This document shows, in pieces, positions 16,909 to 25,907 of a DNA stretch of 64,000 nucleotides (its first letter is position 1; the number at the start of each line of letters is the position of its first letter). The notes beneath the pieces are model-generated. The model searched no databases, had not been told where the DNA came from, and worked only from the letters and a program-made list of their open reading frames with translations. A program made the position numbers and the translations under genes. The stretch spans positions 1-64,000 of the forward strand of contig CAZETS010000022.1 in the NCBI GenBank assembly GCA_964515335.1. The letters run 5' to 3'. The stretch is from TMED88 sp964515335. Its GTDB lineage: Bacteria > Myxococcota_A > UBA9160 > UBA4427.

Positions 16909-17630
16909 TGTGCGGCACCTGCGGCTGCGGCCGCCCCGACGCGAGCGACGGGCACGCCGCGCACGCCCACGCGACGCAGACCCGGCGGGTCGAGGTCGAG
17001 CGCTCGATCCTCGCGCAGAACGATCGCAACGCGGCGCACCTGCGCGAGCGGCTCGCTTCCCAAGGCATCGAGGCGATCGGCCTGCTCGGCGGCCCCGGCG
17101 CCGGCAAGACCGCGCTCCTCGAAGCAACCTTCGCACGGCTCGGGGACGCCGCGCGCCACCACGCCGTGGTCGAGGGCGACTGCGCGAGCGATCTCGACGC
17201 CCGCCGCATCGCGGCCACCGGCGTGCGCGCCACCCAGGTCGCCACCGGCGGCGTCTGCCACCTCGATGCGCATCTCGTCGATCATGCGTTGGAACGCCTC
17301 GACCTCGAAGACGTCTCGCGCCTGTGGATCGAGAACGTCGGCAACCTGGTCTGCCCCGCGCCGTTCGCCTGCGGCGAGTCGCGGCGCGCGCTGTTGATCT
17401 CGACGCCCGAGGGCGACGACAAGCCCACCAAGTACCCGGCCAGCGTGGCCGCCGTCGACCTGCTGGTGGTGTCGAAGGCCGACCTGCTGCCGCACGTCCC
17501 CTTCGACCCCGACCGCTGTGCCGACGCCGCCCGCCGCATTGCACCCGATCTTCCGGTGCTGACCGTGTCGGCCCACACCGGCGCCGGCATGCGGGAATGG
17601 CTGCGCTGGGTCGAGACCGGAGCGCTCTGA
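16908..17630 (+). CDS. hypB: Hydrogenase nickel incorporation GTPase HypB
   Basis: A 240-residue SIMIBI GTPase that delivers nickel to the large subunit. The N-terminus MCGTCGCG is the high-affinity CxxCGC nickel site, followed by a short His stretch (HAAHAHA). The Walker A loop is LLGGPGAGKT (about residues 61-70), CASDLDARRI and ATGGVCHLDA are switch and metal-site blocks, and VVSKADLLP is the guanine-specificity motif. ATG 16908 overlaps the hypA stop by 1 nt (TGATG); an in-frame GTG sits one codon earlier. It normally partners HypA, which here lacks its zinc ribbon. Confidence 0.96.
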   Translation: MCGTCGCGRPDASDGHAAHAHATQTRRVEVERSILAQNDRNAAHLRERLASQGIEAIGLLGGPGAGKTALLEATFARLGDAARHHAVVEGDCASDLDARRIAATGVRATQVATGGVCHLDAHLVDHALERLDLEDVSRLWIENVGNLVCPAPFACGESRRALLISTPEGDDKPTKYPASVAAVDLLVVSKADLLPHVPFDPDRCADAARRIAPDLPVLTVSAHTGAGMREWLRWVETGAL

Positions 17631-17631
17631 G

Positions 17632-17865
17632 ATGTGCCTCGCCGTGCCGGGACAGGTGATCGAGGTCGCCCACGAGGAGGGCCTTCGCAGCGCGCGGGTC
17701 GACTTCGGCGGTGTGCGCCAGCGCGTCTGCCTGGAGACCCTGCCCCACGCCCGTCCCGGCGACTGGATCCTGGTGCACGCCGGGTTCGCGCTGCAGATCC
17801 TCGACGAGGAAGCGGCCCGGCAGGTGCTCGCCTGGGCGGCCGGATCGCCGCCGGACGCCTCGTGA
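17632..17865 (+). CDS. hypC: Hydrogenase assembly chaperone HypC
   Basis: A 77-residue HypC/HupF chaperone that shuttles the Fe(CN)2CO precursor with HypD to the large subunit. The start MCLAVPGQVIEV contains the essential Cys2, and RVDFGGVRQRVCLE and GDWILVHAGFALQILDEEAA are the conserved OB-fold segments. It begins 1 nt after hypB ends and overlaps hypD by 4 nt (GTGA). Confidence 0.96.
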   Translation: MCLAVPGQVIEVAHEEGLRSARVDFGGVRQRVCLETLPHARPGDWILVHAGFALQILDEEAARQVLAWAAGSPPDAS

Positions 17866-18989
17866 AGTTCGTCGACGAGTACCGCGACCCGGAGGCCGTG
17901 CGGCGCGCCGCCGCCCGGGTGATCGGCCGGGCGACGCGGACCTGGCGCGTGATGGAGGTCTGCGGCGGACAGACCCACAGCATCGTCGAGAGCGGGCTCG
18001 ACGAGCTGCTCGGCGACGCCGTCGAGCTGCTGCACGGCCCGGGCTGCCCGGTCTGCGTCACCCCGGCCCCGGTGCTCGACCGCGCCATCGCGCTCGCCGG
18101 CAGGGACGACGTCACCCTCGCGAGCTTCGGCGACATGCTGCGTGTGCCGGGCAGCGGCGGCGACCTCTTCGGCGCACGCGCACGGGGCGCGGACGTGCGC
18201 GTCGTCTACTCGCCCCTCGATGCGCTGCGCCTGGCCGAGGAGCTGCCCGATCGCGAGGTGGTCTTCCTCGCGGTCGGCTTCGAGACGACCGCGCCGGCGG
18301 TGGCGGGCGCCCTGCGCGCGGCGCGCGCACGCGGCACCGAGAACTTCTCGGTGCTCGTCGCCCACGTGCGCGTCCCCCCGGCGCTGCGCGCGATCCGCGC
18401 CGCCCCGGAGTGCGGGGTGGACGCGTTCCTGGCGGCCGGCCACGTCTGCACGGTGATGGGCACGGGCGAGTACGCGCCCCTCGTGCGCGAGCTGCGCGTG
18501 CCGATCGTCGTGACCGGCTTCGAGCCGCTCGACCTGCTGCAGGGTGCGGCGCTCGCCGTCGAGCAGCTCGAGCGGGGCGAGTCACGGGTCGAGATCCAGT
18601 ACGACCGCGCGGTCCGGCCCGAGGGCAACCCGGATGCGCGCGCGCTGCTCGACGAGGTGTTCCGCATCTCGGACCGGGAGTGGCGCGGCATCGGCGTCGT
18701 GCCGGGCGGCGGGCTGTCACTCGGCGAGGCGTACCGGGCGTTCGATGCCGAGCACCGGTTCGCAGACACGACGCCCATCACGGCTTCGCGCGATGCCTCG
18801 CCGCATCCGGCGTGCCATGCCGGCGAGGTGCTGCGCGGCGTGATGCGGCCGCCCGCCTGCCCGCACTTCGGCACCCAGTGCACACCCGAACGGCCGCTCG
18901 GCGCGCCCATGGTTTCGTCGGAGGGCGCCTGTGCGGCGTACTACCGCTACCGGCTCGCCGACCCCGTCGAGGAGGTGGCTGCACGATGA
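17862..18989 (+). CDS. hypD: Hydrogenase Fe(CN)2CO assembly protein HypD
   Basis: A 375-residue HypD scaffold for Fe(CN)2CO assembly. Conserved motifs are MEVCGGQTHSI near residue 30, LLHGPGCPVCVTP near residue 60, GFETTAPA, and AAGHVCTVMG. The C-terminal Cys set (PACPHFGTQCTPERPLGAPMVSSEGACAAYYRY region) ligates a [4Fe-4S] cluster. GTG 17862 overlaps the hypC stop and the gene's own stop overlaps the hypE start. All known functional Cys residues appear present. Confidence 0.96.
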   Translation: MKFVDEYRDPEAVRRAAARVIGRATRTWRVMEVCGGQTHSIVESGLDELLGDAVELLHGPGCPVCVTPAPVLDRAIALAGRDDVTLASFGDMLRVPGSGGDLFGARARGADVRVVYSPLDALRLAEELPDREVVFLAVGFETTAPAVAGALRAARARGTENFSVLVAHVRVPPALRAIRAAPECGVDAFLAAGHVCTVMGTGEYAPLVRELRVPIVVTGFEPLDLLQGAALAVEQLERGESRVEIQYDRAVRPEGNPDARALLDEVFRISDREWRGIGVVPGGGLSLGEAYRAFDAEHRFADTTPITASRDASPHPACHAGEVLRGVMRPPACPHFGTQCTPERPLGAPMVSSEGACAAYYRYRLADPVEEVAAR

Positions 18990-20047
18990 CACGGCCGCTC
19001 GATCCGCAACGACTCGCCCAGCCGAGCTGCCCGACGCCCGAGGCCCCGGATCGGGTCGTGCTCGCCCACGGCGCCGGCGCCGGCGCTTCAGCGCGGCTGC
19101 TGGCCGACCACGTCCTTCCGCACCTCGACAACGCCTGGCTGCGCGCCGCCCACGACGGTGCGCTGCTCGAGATCGACGCCTCCCGCATCGCCGTCACCAC
19201 CGACACCTTCGTGGTCTCGCCCCTCGAGTTTCCGGGCGGCGACATCGGAAGCCTCGCCGTACACGGCAGCATCAACGACCTGGCGATGTGCGGCGCGCGC
19301 CCGCTCGCGCTCTCGTGTGCGCTGGTGATCGAGGAAGGCCTGCCGATCGAGACCCTCGAGCGCATCGCCGCGCGGATCGGCGAGGCGGCGCGGACAGCGG
19401 GCGTGCCCGTCGTCACCGGCGACACCAAGGTGGTCGAGCGGGGCAAGGGCGACGGCCTGTTCGTCAACACGACCGGCATCGGCGTCGTGCCGGCCGGCCG
19501 CACGCTGCGGCCCGACCGGGTGCGGGCCGGCGACGCGATCCTGGTCTCGGGCCCGATCGGCGACCACGGGGCGGCGGTGCTGTCGGTGCGCGAAGGATTG
19601 GGCTTCGAATCGGATATTCTTAGTGATTCCGAGCCCTTGTCAGGTATCGCCGAGAACCTCCTCGAAGCCGTTCCCGAGGTGTCGTGCCTGCGCGATCCGA
19701 CCCGGGGCGGCCTCGTCGCCGTGCTCCACGAGATTGCCCGGGCGGCCGCAGCCGAAATCGAGATCGAGCCGGCGCGGGTCCCCGTGAACGGACCCGTGCG
19801 CGCCGCCTGCGAGCTGCTCGGACTCGATCCGCTGTCGCTCGCCTCCGAGGGGCGCTTTGTCGCGTTCGTCCCCGAAGCACGCGCCGAGCGTGCGCTCGAG
19901 GTGCTGCGGCGTCATCCGCAGGGCACCGAGGCGACACGCATCGGCACGGTGCTCGCCGGTCGTGATCGCGTCGTCGCCCGCACCGCGTACGGGACGCGGC
20001 GATTGCTGCCGCTGCCGGCCGGCGACCCGCTGCCGCGGATCTGCTGA
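18986..20047 (+). CDS. hypE: Hydrogenase cyanide-ligand dehydratase HypE
   Basis: A 353-residue PurM/AIR-synthase-fold enzyme that dehydrates a C-terminal thiocarboxamide to thiocyanate, the cyanide donor. The protein ends PLPRIC, so the acceptor Cys is the last residue as required. Other conserved blocks are TTDTFVVSPLEFPGGDIG, VTGDTKVVERGKGDG and LRDPTRGGLV. ATG 18986 overlaps the hypD stop (ATGA), and the stop overlaps the hypF start (TGATG). Confidence 0.96.
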   Translation: MTRPLDPQRLAQPSCPTPEAPDRVVLAHGAGAGASARLLADHVLPHLDNAWLRAAHDGALLEIDASRIAVTTDTFVVSPLEFPGGDIGSLAVHGSINDLAMCGARPLALSCALVIEEGLPIETLERIAARIGEAARTAGVPVVTGDTKVVERGKGDGLFVNTTGIGVVPAGRTLRPDRVRAGDAILVSGPIGDHGAAVLSVREGLGFESDILSDSEPLSGIAENLLEAVPEVSCLRDPTRGGLVAVLHEIARAAAAEIEIEPARVPVNGPVRAACELLGLDPLSLASEGRFVAFVPEARAERALEVLRRHPQGTEATRIGTVLAGRDRVVARTAYGTRRLLPLPAGDPLPRIC

Positions 20048-22422
20048 TGGAAGCCCGCGATCGTCGCGAGGTCAGGCTCCTCGGTCTCGTGCAGGGCGTC
20101 GGGCTGCGACCCTGGATCGCGCGCCGTGCCCGCGCGCTCGCTCTCGACGGCGAGGTGCGCAACGAGCCGTGGGGCGTTCGTGTGGTGCTCGAGGGATCGC
20201 GCGACGCGATCGACCGTTGGCTCGGCGGGGTCCGCGACCAGCTGCCGGCGGGTGCGGAGATCGAGTCGATCGAAGTGGTCGAGGCCACCGCGCAGCGAGC
20301 ACGCGGCTTCCGCATCGCGCCGAGTGCGACGTGCGCCGACGACACGCCGACCCGCATCCCGCCCGACCGCCCGGTGTGCGCCGCCTGCCTCGAAGACCTC
20401 TTCGACCCTGCGAGCCGACGCCACCGCTACGCGTTCGCCCACTGCGCGCAGTGCGGCCCGCGCGCTTCGGTGCTGCTCGCCCTGCCCTGGGATCGCGACC
20501 GCACGACCATGCGCGAGTTCCGGATGTGCGGAGACTGCGCGCGCGAGTACACCGACGCGAGCGATCACCGCTTTCACGCCGAGTCGATCGCCTGCCCGGC
20601 CTGCGGGCCGCGACTCGAGGCGCGCACGACCGACGGCAAGCGCCTCACCGGCGATCCGATCGAGCAGGCTGCGGCCTGCCTGCACTCGGGCGGACTCGTC
20701 GCCGTGAAGGGATACGGCGGCTACCACCTGCTCTGCGATGCGACCCGCGCCGAGCCGGTGGCGCGGCTGCGCAAGTGCAAGGCTCGGCCCACACGGCCGC
20801 TCGCGGTGCTGGTGCCGGACGCCGCATCGGCCGCCGCGCGGGTCGAGCTGGCGAACGAAGACCTGCGTTGGCTCGACGGCCCGGCGCATGCGGTGGTGGT
20901 GGCGCCCCGACGCAGAGAGCCGCCTTCGGCACCCGCCCGCACCCCCGACATCGCCTCCGAGATCGCCCCCCGCACCCACGACCTCGGCCTGATCCTGCCG
21001 GTTGCCCCCGTCCACTGGCTGCTGATGTTCGGCCCGGGTTCGCGGCCCGGCGTCGACGCGGCCCGCTTCGGGGCGCTGGTCTTCACGTCCGCGAACCGCA
21101 GCGGCGAGCCGACGCTCCACGACGACGCCGACGCGCTCTCGCGGCTCGCCGGGCTGGCGGATCTCGTGGTCGGCCACGATCGGGCGGTGGCCCGGCCGAG
21201 CGACGACCCGGTCGTGCGCAGCGCCGCGCCCGGCCCGATCGCGTTGCGGCTCTCGCGCGGGACGGCGCCGCTCGTCCTTCCCGCGCCGCAAGCCGCCGGT
21301 GGCGGGCCGGTCGTGCTCGCCGTCGGCGGCGACCTCAAGGCGGCGCCGGCCCTCGCACTCGACGGCGAGATCGTGCTCGGCGAGCACGTCGGCGACCTCG
21401 CGAGCGTGGACGCCGCCGATGCGCTCGAGGCCCGAGCCGCTTCGCTCTGCGAGCTGACCGGGGCGCGGCCGACGATCGTCGCCCACGACCTGCATCCGGG
21501 CTACGCGGGCACCGCGATCGCCGAGCGGCTCGCCGGCGCGCTCGGTGCGCGAACGATCGCCGTGCAGCACCACCACGCACACGCGGCGGCGGTGCTCGTC
21601 GAGCACGAGCACGAAGGCCCCGCCCTCGCATTGGTGCTCGACGGCGGCGGCTTCGGGCCCGACGGCACGGTCTGGGGCGGCGAGCTGCTGCGCGTCGACG
21701 CACTCGGGGCGACGCGCGTCGCGCACCTCGAGCGCGTTCCTCTGCCGGGCGGCGACGCCGCCGTCCGCGAACCGTGGCGCATGGCGTGGGCGTGGCTCGA
21801 GCGCGCGTTTCCTTCGGGCGATGCGCCGGTGCTGGCCTGGCAGCGGCGTCGCGACGCGTCGTCGCTGGCGGTGCTGGCGCGGGCCGCGCGGCGCGGCGTG
21901 GGCAGCCCGCTCACCTCGTCGTGCGGCCGGCTCTTCGACGCCGTGGCCTGCCTGCTCGACCTCGGCGACGAGGCACAGCACGAGGGCGAGCTCGCGATCG
22001 CCCTCGAGTCGCTCGCGGCGGACGGCGACTGGACGGCGAGGCCCCGGCGCGCGCTCGCTGACGCCCAAGCGTCGATCCCCACGGCGCCGCTCGTGGCGTC
22101 GATCGTCGCCGACAGGGCGCGCGGCGCGGATCGCGGCAGCCTCGCGCGCCGCTTTCACGTCGAGCTGGCGGAAGTCCTCGCCGCGCGAGCCGCCGCGGCC
22201 TCGCGCGAGAGCGGCCTGCGCGACGTGGCGCTCTCGGGCGGCTGCCTGCAGAACCGGATCCTGCAGGGCGAGCTCCTGCGCGCCCTGCAGGACTACGATC
22301 TGCATCCGCTGCCCCACCGCCGGCTGCCGCCCAACGACGGCGGCCTCGCCGCCGGCCAGGCGGCGGTCGCGCGGGCCCGCGCGAAGGGCGGGATCAGCCC
22401 GGCCGGAACGCCCCCGTCATGA
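20047..22422 (+). CDS. hypF: Carbamoyltransferase HypF
   Basis: A 791-residue multidomain enzyme that uses carbamoyl phosphate to carbamoylate HypE. Domains in order: acylphosphatase-like (LLGLVQGVGLRPWIARRA, residues 9-90), two zinc fingers (CAACLEDLFDP with HCAQCGPRA; CGDCAREYTDA with CPACGPRLE, to about residue 190), YrdC-like (LVAVKGYGGYHLLCDA, about 215 on), and the Kae1-like C-terminal domain with the metal motif HHHAHAAAVL near residue 508 and LSGGCLQNRIL near the end. It is the last gene of the hydrogenase operon. Its final 29 nt overlap the convergent DUF389 gene. Confidence 0.96.
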   Translation: MEARDRREVRLLGLVQGVGLRPWIARRARALALDGEVRNEPWGVRVVLEGSRDAIDRWLGGVRDQLPAGAEIESIEVVEATAQRARGFRIAPSATCADDTPTRIPPDRPVCAACLEDLFDPASRRHRYAFAHCAQCGPRASVLLALPWDRDRTTMREFRMCGDCAREYTDASDHRFHAESIACPACGPRLEARTTDGKRLTGDPIEQAAACLHSGGLVAVKGYGGYHLLCDATRAEPVARLRKCKARPTRPLAVLVPDAASAAARVELANEDLRWLDGPAHAVVVAPRRREPPSAPARTPDIASEIAPRTHDLGLILPVAPVHWLLMFGPGSRPGVDAARFGALVFTSANRSGEPTLHDDADALSRLAGLADLVVGHDRAVARPSDDPVVRSAAPGPIALRLSRGTAPLVLPAPQAAGGGPVVLAVGGDLKAAPALALDGEIVLGEHVGDLASVDAADALEARAASLCELTGARPTIVAHDLHPGYAGTAIAERLAGALGARTIAVQHHHAHAAAVLVEHEHEGPALALVLDGGGFGPDGTVWGGELLRVDALGATRVAHLERVPLPGGDAAVREPWRMAWAWLERAFPSGDAPVLAWQRRRDASSLAVLARAARRGVGSPLTSSCGRLFDAVACLLDLGDEAQHEGELAIALESLAADGDWTARPRRALADAQASIPTAPLVASIVADRARGADRGSLARRFHVELAEVLAARAAAASRESGLRDVALSGGCLQNRILQGELLRALQDYDLHPLPHRRLPPNDGGLAAGQAAVARARAKGGISPAGTPPS

Positions 22423-23398
22423 CGACGAGCACCGCGAGCACGCTGCCGAGTGCGGCGAACACCAGCAGACCGAATCGCGCACTCGCCCGCGCCTGCTCTT
22501 CGCGCCACCAGTCGCGCGGCCGCATGCCCATCAGCCGGAAGACCGCCATCGCGGCGAAGGTGACCGCCGCCACGTTCGCCGCCATCAGCAGCAGCGCCTC
22601 CCAGGCCAGCCGCAGCTGACCGCCGCCGACGAACAGGCCGGCGGCCACCGTGGGCGGCAGCAGGGCGACCGCCACCATCACGCCCACCAGGTAGGCCGGC
22701 GCCCCGCTCGTATAGGCGACGGTCCCCGCCGCCCCCGCCGCCAACGCGAGCAGCATGTCGGTGAGCGCGACGTCCGTGCGCGAGGACAGCTCCGGCGTCG
22801 ACGAATCGACACCGAGCACCAGTCCGAGCAGCACCGCGGCCACGAACGCGGCAACCACACCGATTCCGCTCGAGCGCAGTGCGTTGCGAAGCAGCGTGCG
22901 ATCGCCGAGCGTGAAGCCGAGCGCGATTCCCATGTTGGGCCCGAGCAGCGGCGCCACCACCATCGCCCCGATCACCGCCGGCGTGTTGTTGCGAACGAGC
23001 CCGATGGCGGCCACCAGGGTCGCCAGCAGGACGAGCAGGAGATAGGTGGGCGTGAGCCGACTGCCCTCCTGCACGGCGGCGTAGACCTCCTCGCGACTGA
23101 CCGCGGCGAACGAGGTCGGCCGATCCCGCGGCGCGACCTCGTCACTCGCCACGGGCCGGGGCAGCACGGCATCGAGGGGCGTGACGAGCACCCGGAAGTC
23201 CTCCTCGCCGCGCAGCCGCTCGTACAGGGCGTCGAGAACGCCGCCCGTCCGCTCGGCGCCGACGACCGCGCGCACGCAGAGCCCGAAGGCGCCACCCGCC
23301 TCGGACCACACGTCGGCGGCGCCCACGTCGTAGAGGACCTGCTCGGCCTCGGGACCGATCCCGGCGCCGAGCTGAACCTCGACCATGCGTAGAGCCAT
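22394..23398 (-). CDS. DUF389 (TIGR00341-type) integral membrane protein
   Basis: A 334-residue membrane protein of the DUF389 family. A soluble N-terminal domain of about 110 residues is followed by roughly six to eight transmembrane helices. The family's core motif is visible as NNTPAVIGAMVVAPLLGPNMG, followed by SGAPAYLVGVMVAVALLPP. The function of the family is not established. ATG 23398 is chosen because GGGGAGGAG lies just upstream; a Met five codons later has no ribosome binding site. A long two-hairpin RNA structure sits immediately upstream of that site. The 3' end overlaps hypF by 29 nt, tail to tail. Confidence 0.88.
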   Translation of the reverse strand: MALRMVEVQLGAGIGPEAEQVLYDVGAADVWSEAGGAFGLCVRAVVGAERTGGVLDALYERLRGEEDFRVLVTPLDAVLPRPVASDEVAPRDRPTSFAAVSREEVYAAVQEGSRLTPTYLLLVLLATLVAAIGLVRNNTPAVIGAMVVAPLLGPNMGIALGFTLGDRTLLRNALRSSGIGVVAAFVAAVLLGLVLGVDSSTPELSSRTDVALTDMLLALAAGAAGTVAYTSGAPAYLVGVMVAVALLPPTVAAGLFVGGGQLRLAWEALLLMAANVAAVTFAAMAVFRLMGMRPRDWWREEQARASARFGLLVFAALGSVLAVLVVMTGAFRPG

Positions 23399-23421
23399 CC
23401 CTCTCCTCCCCGGGGCCCAGC

Positions 23422-23505
23422 CCCGATCCGTCCTGCATTCTCGGCTGAAAGCGCTTCGGGCCGGCGAGAACGTATGACGGATCGGGTCCGGAAGCCTGTC
23501 CGGAC
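23422..23505 (-). promoter_or_regulatory. Structured leader upstream of the DUF389 gene (nested hairpins)
   Basis: GACGGATCGGG (23476-23486) and CCCGATCCGTC (23422-23432) are an 11-bp perfect inverted repeat. Inside it, TTCTCG (23438-23443) pairs with CGAGAA (23465-23470), with a nearly pairing 5x5 internal loop between the two stems. A second hairpin, GTCCGG (23486-23491) with CCGGAC (23500-23505), adjoins it. The structure ends about 12 nt before the GGGGAGGAG ribosome binding site, after the transketolase stop. It could be a terminator for transketolase or a cis-regulatory leader. No U-tract follows. Confidence 0.55.
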
Positions 23506-23565
23506 GGAGGGGCGGGCGGGCCCCAGAAGACGGAAGACAGGGCGACGGGAGACGGGCTCGCGACC

Positions 23566-25614
23566 CTACCCGCGGCCGAGGTGGGCGAGCACGCGCTGCG
23601 AGAGCTTCTCGGGTGTGAAGCCGAAGTAGTCGGCGAGCACCTTGTAGGGCGCGCTCTCGCCGAAGCGCTGCAGGCCGTGGATCAGACCGCGCCGCCCCAC
23701 GTAGCGGCGGAAGCGCTCGCCGCATCCCGCCTCCACGGCGACGATCGGCGTGCCGTCGTCGGGCACCAGGGCGAGCTGCTCGGCCTCCGGCCGGGCGCCG
23801 AACAGCTCGAGGCTAGGCGCCGACACGACGCGCGCCGACACCCCCGCCTCGGCGAGCCGATCGGCGGTGTCGAGACAGAGCGCCACCTCGGACCCGCTCG
23901 CGAGCAACACCACCTCCGGCGCGCCCTCCGGCTCGCGAACCGCGTAGGCGCCGCCGAAGACGTCCGAGAGCTCGAACGATTCGGGACGCTCGAGGGCGGG
24001 CAGCCCCTGCCGCGAGAGCGAGAAAGCGACCGGCCCGTCGGCCTTCGAGAGCGTCCACGCATAGGCCATGGCGGTCTCGATGCCGTCGGCGGGGCGGAAG
24101 AGCGTCATGCCCGGCATCGCGTCGAGGCTGTCGAGCTGCTCGACCGGCTGGTGGGTGGGGCCGTCCTCGCCCACGAAGAACGAGTCGTGGGTGAACACGA
24201 AGAACGTGCGCAGCTTCATCAGCGCCGCCAGGCGGAGGGACGGCCGCATGTAGTCGCTGAAGATCAGGAACGTCCCGCAGTAGGGCACGAAGGTGCCGTC
24301 GAGCGCCAGGCCATTGGTGACGGCCGCCATCGCGTGCTCGCGCACGCCGAAGTGGATGTTCCGGCCGGCGAACGGGTCGGCGCCTTCGCTCGCACCGGGA
24401 CCGACCACGCCGTGGTCGTTCAGGATCGGCGGCGCCGCGCTGCCCGCGAGGTCGGCGGAGCCGCCGACCAGATGCGGGACCAGCTCGGCGAGCTTGGCGA
24501 GGATCGCCTTCGAGTGGTTGCGGGTCGCGTCGGTCACGCCGCTGCGGTCGCCGGCGAGCAGCGCGCCGAGATCGGCGGGCAGCTTGCGGTCGCGGGCGGC
24601 GTCCCAGGCCGCCGCGCGCTCGGGGTGTGCGTCGCGCCAGGCCTCGAGGCGCGCGTCGACCTCGCGCCGGGCCGCGATCTTCTCGCCCGCCCGCGCCTCG
24701 CAGTAGGCCCGCACCTCGTCGGGCACGAGGAAGGTCGGCTCCTCGGGCCAGCCGAGCGCCTGCTTGGTGAGCGCGACCTCCTCCGGGCCGAGCCTGGCGC
24801 CGTGGGCCTTGCTCTTGCCCGACACGTTCGGCGAGCCGCGGCCGATGACCGTCTCGAGGACGATCAGGCTCGGCCTGCCGGTCTCGGCACGCGAAGCCTC
24901 GAGGGCGCCGCGCAGCCCACCGACGTCCTGCCCGTCGATGCCCTCGACGACGTGCCAACCCCGCGCACGAAACAAGTCGGCGGTGTTCTCGGTGAAGCTC
25001 AGCTCCGTCGAGCCGTCGATCGTGATGCCGTTGCTGTCGTAGACGAAGATCAGGTTGCCGAGCCCGAGGTGCCCGGCCAGCGACGCCGCCTCGCCGGCGA
25101 CGCCTTCCATCATGTCGCCGTCGCCCATCATGCCGTAGACGAAGTGGTTGCCCGGCGCCTCGGCGTCGGCGGAGGCGGCCCCCCCGAGCTGCGCCCGGGT
25201 GAGCCGGGCCGCGAGCGCCATCCCCACGGCGGTGGCGAAGCCCTGGCCGAGCGGACCGGTCGTCGTCTCGACCCCCGGCGTGTGACCGTACTCGGGATGG
25301 CCGGGCGTGCGCGAGCCGAGCTGACGGAACCGGCGGATCTCGTCGAGCGGCAGGTCGTAGCCAAAGAGGTGGAGCAACGCGTACAGCAGCATCGACGCGT
25401 GTCCGCCGGAGAGCACGAAGCGATCACGCAACGGCCAGTCGGGGTCGCCGGGATCGAAGCGCAGGTGGTTGTCGAAGATCTCGAGCCCGGCCGCCGCCAG
25501 GCCCATGGGCGCACCCGGATGTCCGCAGCCCGCCTCCTCGACCGCATCGACGGCGAGGAAGCGTATGGTGTTCTCGATCTTCTCCCGCAGCTCCGGGGTG
25601 CACTCGACAGGCAT
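23566..25614 (-). CDS. tkt: Transketolase
   Basis: A 682-residue thiamine-diphosphate enzyme moving two-carbon units between pentose, tetrose and hexose phosphates. The TPP/Mg2+ motif is GDGDMMEGVAGEAASLAGHL through DSNGITIDG (about residues 153-190). GCGHPGAPMGLAA near residue 29 and SGGHASMLLYALLHL supply active-site His residues. FGVREHAMAAVTNGLAL in the second half carries the catalytic Glu, and FFVGEDGPTHQPVEQL follows. ATG 25614 has GGAGGG 6 nt upstream. About 290 nt separate it from the upstream beta-hydroxylase gene, so it is probably transcribed separately. Confidence 0.96.
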   Translation of the reverse strand: MPVECTPELREKIENTIRFLAVDAVEEAGCGHPGAPMGLAAAGLEIFDNHLRFDPGDPDWPLRDRFVLSGGHASMLLYALLHLFGYDLPLDEIRRFRQLGSRTPGHPEYGHTPGVETTTGPLGQGFATAVGMALAARLTRAQLGGAASADAEAPGNHFVYGMMGDGDMMEGVAGEAASLAGHLGLGNLIFVYDSNGITIDGSTELSFTENTADLFRARGWHVVEGIDGQDVGGLRGALEASRAETGRPSLIVLETVIGRGSPNVSGKSKAHGARLGPEEVALTKQALGWPEEPTFLVPDEVRAYCEARAGEKIAARREVDARLEAWRDAHPERAAAWDAARDRKLPADLGALLAGDRSGVTDATRNHSKAILAKLAELVPHLVGGSADLAGSAAPPILNDHGVVGPGASEGADPFAGRNIHFGVREHAMAAVTNGLALDGTFVPYCGTFLIFSDYMRPSLRLAALMKLRTFFVFTHDSFFVGEDGPTHQPVEQLDSLDAMPGMTLFRPADGIETAMAYAWTLSKADGPVAFSLSRQGLPALERPESFELSDVFGGAYAVREPEGAPEVVLLASGSEVALCLDTADRLAEAGVSARVVSAPSLELFGARPEAEQLALVPDDGTPIVAVEAGCGERFRRYVGRRGLIHGLQRFGESAPYKVLADYFGFTPEKLSQRVLAHLGRG

Positions 25615-25907
25615 CCAAGCCCTCCGTCTGGCTGTCGTGGTGGTCGCCGACCTTCCGGCAGGGCACACCTTACCACCCGATGCGGCGGAGGGGGTAGCGC
25701 GAGGCCACGCCGTCGGCCCCACGACCACCTGGCGGGCCGCCTCCGGCCCCCGCAGCGACGCAATGGCCTCCCCCGGGCTCCCCCCGGCCATCGCGGCCAC
25801 CGAGTCGATCTCGGACACGTCGACCGCGAGCGCTGCTCCCGGCCCCGACCGACCGCCCGTGAGCGCCTCGGCCGTGAGATGATTCCCTCGACCCGACGGG
25901 ATGCGGA

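Noticed and set aside
25615..25907. Possible N-terminal extension of transketolase through the 293-nt gap
   Set aside because: The frame stays open by GC bias, but the added residues are low complexity and a good ribosome binding site plus ATG at 25614 gives the family's normal start.
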